From contig DGSY01000030.1 of the NCBI GenBank assembly GCA_002394125.1, forward strand, positions 1 through 8,464: DNA of 8,464 nt. The letters are read 5' to 3'. The translations under genes were made by a program, and so were the position numbers. Each line of letters starts with the position of its first letter. The first letter of the stretch is position 1. The DNA is from Ruminococcus sp. UBA4350 (lineage in GTDB: Bacteria > Bacillota > Clostridia > Oscillospirales > Ruminococcaceae). Positions 5,820-8,464 of the stretch are shown one piece after another. The notes beneath the pieces were generated by a model. It did not search any database, was not told where the DNA came from, and worked only from the letters and a program-made list of their open reading frames with translations.

Positions 5820-7163
5820 ATGAAACAAATATTGCGAAATCTGCGCGGGCTGTGGTGCGCGGAGCGGCTGCTGTTCTGCATCATGACAGCCTGCATCTTC
5901 TCCTCGGCGCTGCTGCTGCAATTCTCCTACGGGCTCTGGCAGAATTACCATGTCACATTGCAGGAGAGTGCCGATGATCTGAAGGAGCTGGTGATCACGG
6001 TTGCAGACGGACAGACCATGCCGGTCGGCGTGATGCGCGATTATATCCGTGCGCTGCCGGAGCAGGTCACGGCCAATGCGGTCAACATCTTTGTTCCGGT
6101 GGAGCTTGGATGCCCGGCAGACCATATCAGCCGGAGCGATGCGGAATGGGCGGCGCTGCGGCGTGAATATGCGCCTCTCATTGAGATTGAGGATATTCCG
6201 GACAGCGTTTGGGAAGAGAGACACAAGATCGAAGGCGATATTCGTGAGGGCACTGCCCGTGAACAGTGGCTTGATCTCTTTGATCCCTACCGCGAACAAG
6301 ATGTGCAGCACAAGGCTCTCGGCGAGACAGCCCTGCGCTTCACCTACCGGAACGGCGATTTTGCCCCGTCTGACCTCTATCAGGAAAACCTGATAAAAAA
6401 CGGCGCTGTTCAGGAGGGCGACCGCTTCTTTACAAAGGAGGAATACGCGACCGGCGCACGCGTTGTCTACAACACGACAAACGATGATGTGATGCACTAT
6501 CTGGCAATCGACGAAAACCATATTTCACTCTGGGGTGAAAGCTATGAGGTCATTGCAAAGGACGGTCAGGATGCAACGCCGGATCCGCCTGTGACGGCTG
6601 TGCCTGCGGATGCGTATACGAAGAGCGGAAGTTTATTCGGGTGGTACTTTGAACGGAATATCACGAAAAAGGACTATGACGCGATGAAATCTCTTGCGGA
6701 TGAAATGATGCCCGGTGTGCTGCTGTTTCCCGATCTGCCGTTTCCGGACAATGACAGTATGTATCTCTCACGGAACATCATGCTGATCGCCGCGCTGATC
6801 GCGGTTCTCTCGGTGCTGAATTTCGTGATGCTTTATTATTTCATCTTGCAGCGCCGCAGCCGCAGTCTGGCGATTTTCCGCATGACCGGCTGCACGGCAG
6901 GACGCGCTGTCCGGATGTATCTCAGCGAGTGTCTGCTGCTGGGGATTCCGGTCTATTTTGCCGGTCTCGGTGTGTTTCTGCTGCTGATGAAGCGTGTGCT
7001 CAGTGAGATTTTTCCGTTCATGGAGGCTGCCTTCGATCTGCGCGTCTATGCGTCGATCTTCGGCATCTGGATCGCGGCAATGCTCCTGCTGCTGACGGGC
7101 ATGATCTCCCGTCATGTGCGGCATGGCATCCTCGATGAATATTACGGCAGAACGGAGGGATGA
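5820..7163 (+). CDS. FtsX-like ABC transporter permease (first subunit)
   Basis: This is a 447-residue membrane protein with the MacB/FtsX permease layout: one N-terminal helix (about residues 17-39), a large outer domain (about 40-315), and three C-terminal helices (about 318-342, 362-394 and 408-432). After the second helix comes the typical cytoplasmic turn RRSRSLAIFRMTGCTAGRAVR, which in this family contacts the ATPase. Such permeases couple ATP hydrolysis in a separate subunit to movement or sensing in the envelope, and often give resistance to antimicrobial peptides or export peptides or lipoproteins. The start is the ATG at 5820, with AAAGGAG at 5805-5811; an in-frame GTG at 5811 lies on the ribosome binding site. 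It overlaps the following permease gene and is preceded by the proposed ECF promoter. No ATPase gene is visible beside it. Confidence 0.85.
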   Translation: MKQILRNLRGLWCAERLLFCIMTACIFSSALLLQFSYGLWQNYHVTLQESADDLKELVITVADGQTMPVGVMRDYIRALPEQVTANAVNIFVPVELGCPADHISRSDAEWAALRREYAPLIEIEDIPDSVWEERHKIEGDIREGTAREQWLDLFDPYREQDVQHKALGETALRFTYRNGDFAPSDLYQENLIKNGAVQEGDRFFTKEEYATGARVVYNTTNDDVMHYLAIDENHISLWGESYEVIAKDGQDATPDPPVTAVPADAYTKSGSLFGWYFERNITKKDYDAMKSLADEMMPGVLLFPDLPFPDNDSMYLSRNIMLIAALIAVLSVLNFVMLYYFILQRRSRSLAIFRMTGCTAGRAVRMYLSECLLLGIPVYFAGLGVFLLLMKRVLSEIFPFMEAAFDLRVYASIFGIWIAAMLLLLTGMISRHVRHGILDEYYGRTEG

Positions 7164-7165
7164 AT

Positions 7166-8455
7166 ATGGTATATCTTCGCATGGCATGGCGTTCGCTGCG
7201 CAAATCGCTGTTTTCCAATCTGCTGACGGTTTTACAGCTCGCAGCGGCGCTGCTGGTCACGGCTGTTATGGTCAGCGCAGTCTGTCTGCGGTTCCGGAAA
7301 TACACGCCGTTCCGCGATTTTTACAACAGCAGGGGCTATCTGCTGCAATATCCGTTTTTCATGGAATACGGTGAAAAGCGTATGCAGGTTGCGGCGGAGA
7401 AAAATGAAGCATGGGATTCGTTTGATTCAATAGTCAATTCGCAGCTCTCCGCACCGCTTGAGGCGATCTGCCCGCAGGTGGCACCGTTCTGGCTTGGCGC
7501 ACCGCCGAAGCATGACAGGGAAAGAAAGCCGCAGATTACGCTGTATACCGAAGATTTTCTGCGCCGCTGGACACCGGAGCTTGCGGCCGGCGAATGGCTG
7601 CATTCCGGCAGCAGCGGAGATGTGCTGGAAGCGGTCGTCACATGGAACGATGACGAATGGCAGGTCGGGGATACCGTCACGGGCGCATGGACGGAGCTGG
7701 ATGAAACCGGCTCGATGAAAAAGCTCGGCGATGTGCAAATCAAGATCATCGGAATGCTCGCAGACGGTGAGGCGATCGCCGGACAGACCGGCGAGAACAC
7801 ACATGATTTTCGGCTGTTCTGGCGGCCGCACAGCTATGAGCGCGAGCAGGATGTGCAGATGTTCATTTCCGCAGAGCAGGTCGCGGCGCTCTGTCCGACA
7901 AAGCAGCTCACACAGTTTCTCGGCAAGACAATTCTGCTGCGCTATACGGAGCCGGTCACAGAGGAGCAGGCAGAAAAGGACTACAAAACGCTGACATGGA
8001 ATTCCAATTCGATCCAGATACTGAAAATGGAGGATATCCGCGAAAGCAGCCGCACATTCCTTTACAGCGAGGTTTACAAGCTGCTGCCGGTCATCATCAT
8101 GCTGATGGTTCTGGTCATGATCTCCAGCATCAGCAGCACCGCGCTTTCCACCCGCAGACGGCTGCATGATTATGCGATATTTGCGCTGAGCGGTCTGCCG
8201 TGGCAGAAATGCATTGTCATCAATCTTTTGCAGTCGCTGATGACGGCGGGAGCAGCGGCAGCGGCCGCGCTGATCTGCGGCGCAGTCCTACAGCATACAA
8301 CATTGCGGGCGCTGTTCTATGTGAAGCCCGGCGGCTGGCAGTTCCTGAGCTGTGCCGCTGTGATCGGGATCTATCTGCTGATCTCACTCTGGATGCCGCA
8401 TTTGATGCTGCGGAAAAGCAGCGTGCGCGAGATTCTGAAATCTAGGGCGTGTTGA
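7166..8455 (+). CDS. FtsX-like ABC transporter permease (second subunit)
   Basis: This is a 429-residue membrane protein with the same layout as its neighbour: an N-terminal helix (about residues 14-40), a large outer domain (about 41-300), and three C-terminal helices (about 306-328, 349-375 and 391-415). The cytoplasmic turn reads STRRRLHDYAIFALSGLPWQK. It probably forms a heterodimer with the preceding permease. The start is taken as the ATG at 7166, six bases after GGAGGG (7154-7159); the ATG at 7160 overlaps the upstream stop (ATGA) but has no room for the ribosome binding site. The final residues after the usual ending SSVREILK are SRAC, encoded across a CTAG and the start of a possible insertion-sequence end, so the natural C-terminus may have been altered by a few residues. 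The core fold is complete. Confidence 0.84.
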   Translation: MVYLRMAWRSLRKSLFSNLLTVLQLAAALLVTAVMVSAVCLRFRKYTPFRDFYNSRGYLLQYPFFMEYGEKRMQVAAEKNEAWDSFDSIVNSQLSAPLEAICPQVAPFWLGAPPKHDRERKPQITLYTEDFLRRWTPELAAGEWLHSGSSGDVLEAVVTWNDDEWQVGDTVTGAWTELDETGSMKKLGDVQIKIIGMLADGEAIAGQTGENTHDFRLFWRPHSYEREQDVQMFISAEQVAALCPTKQLTQFLGKTILLRYTEPVTEEQAEKDYKTLTWNSNSIQILKMEDIRESSRTFLYSEVYKLLPVIIMLMVLVMISSISSTALSTRRRLHDYAIFALSGLPWQKCIVINLLQSLMTAGAAAAAALICGAVLQHTTLRALFYVKPGGWQFLSCAAVIGIYLLISLWMPHLMLRKSSVREILKSRAC

Positions 8456-8464
8456 CACTAAGCC
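8442..8464. mobile_element. Possible insertion-sequence end at the window edge
   Basis: The permease gene reads in a family-like way up to a CTAG (8442-8445). It is followed by GGCGTGTTGACACTAAGCC, which has the look of a terminal inverted repeat of an IS5-like element and supplies the last codons and stop. CTAG-type sites are common targets for that group. Only about 20 bases are visible, so this is a weak call. Confidence 0.22.

Noticed and set aside
5721..6521. A 266-residue minus-strand open frame
   Set aside because: It lies antisense to the first permease and across both divergent promoters; composition is that of a shadow frame.
1..8464. CRISPR arrays, tRNA or rRNA genes, riboswitches
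   Set aside because: I saw no regularly spaced repeats longer than the 7-bp pair at 2315-2332, no cloverleaf or rRNA sequence, and no leader long enough for a known riboswitch before any gene.

Overview
The window looks like a chromosomal segment of a gut Firmicute of the Oscillospiraceae/Ruminococcus type. The basis is strong AGGAGG-type ribosome binding sites, tight gene packing, a DegV protein, a DUF5662 protein, and two FtsX-type permeases next to an ECF sigma/anti-sigma pair. The genus is inferred from overall gene character only.

Left part (1-884): the 3' end of a redox/arsenic-type operon. It holds a small thioredoxin-fold protein with a cysteine-rich N-terminal extension, whose stop overlaps an arsenate reductase of the low-molecular-weight phosphatase fold. 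A strong hairpin terminator follows.

Middle (885-2381): a graveyard of decayed and mobile DNA with no intact gene. In order it holds a possible minus-strand 3' gene remnant, the 3' end of a MATE efflux gene with its terminator, a possible minus-strand recombinase tail, a block of inverted repeats that looks element-derived, and a tyrosine integrase cut off after its DNA-binding domains. A pair of 11-bp-spaced GTTGACC repeats lies just past the cut.

Centre (2382-4030): a DUF5662 gene with a near-consensus extended -10 promoter, converging through a shared bidirectional terminator on a minus-strand DegV gene with its own promoter.

Right part (4128-8464): an ECF sigma factor and a single-pass membrane anti-sigma-like partner (minus strand) are divergent from two overlapping genes for large FtsX-like ABC permease subunits (plus strand). 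The two divergent promoter regions carry the same element, ATGCACAAAAA then CGTATAC, with exactly 17 bases between TGCACA and CGTATAC in both, and it sits at nearly the same distance from each start codon. This is the best discovery in the window. It suggests that the sigma factor drives both its own operon and the permeases, as a self-contained envelope-stress or peptide-resistance style module. No ATPase gene is in view. The second permease ends at a CTAG followed by what may be an insertion-sequence end at the window edge.
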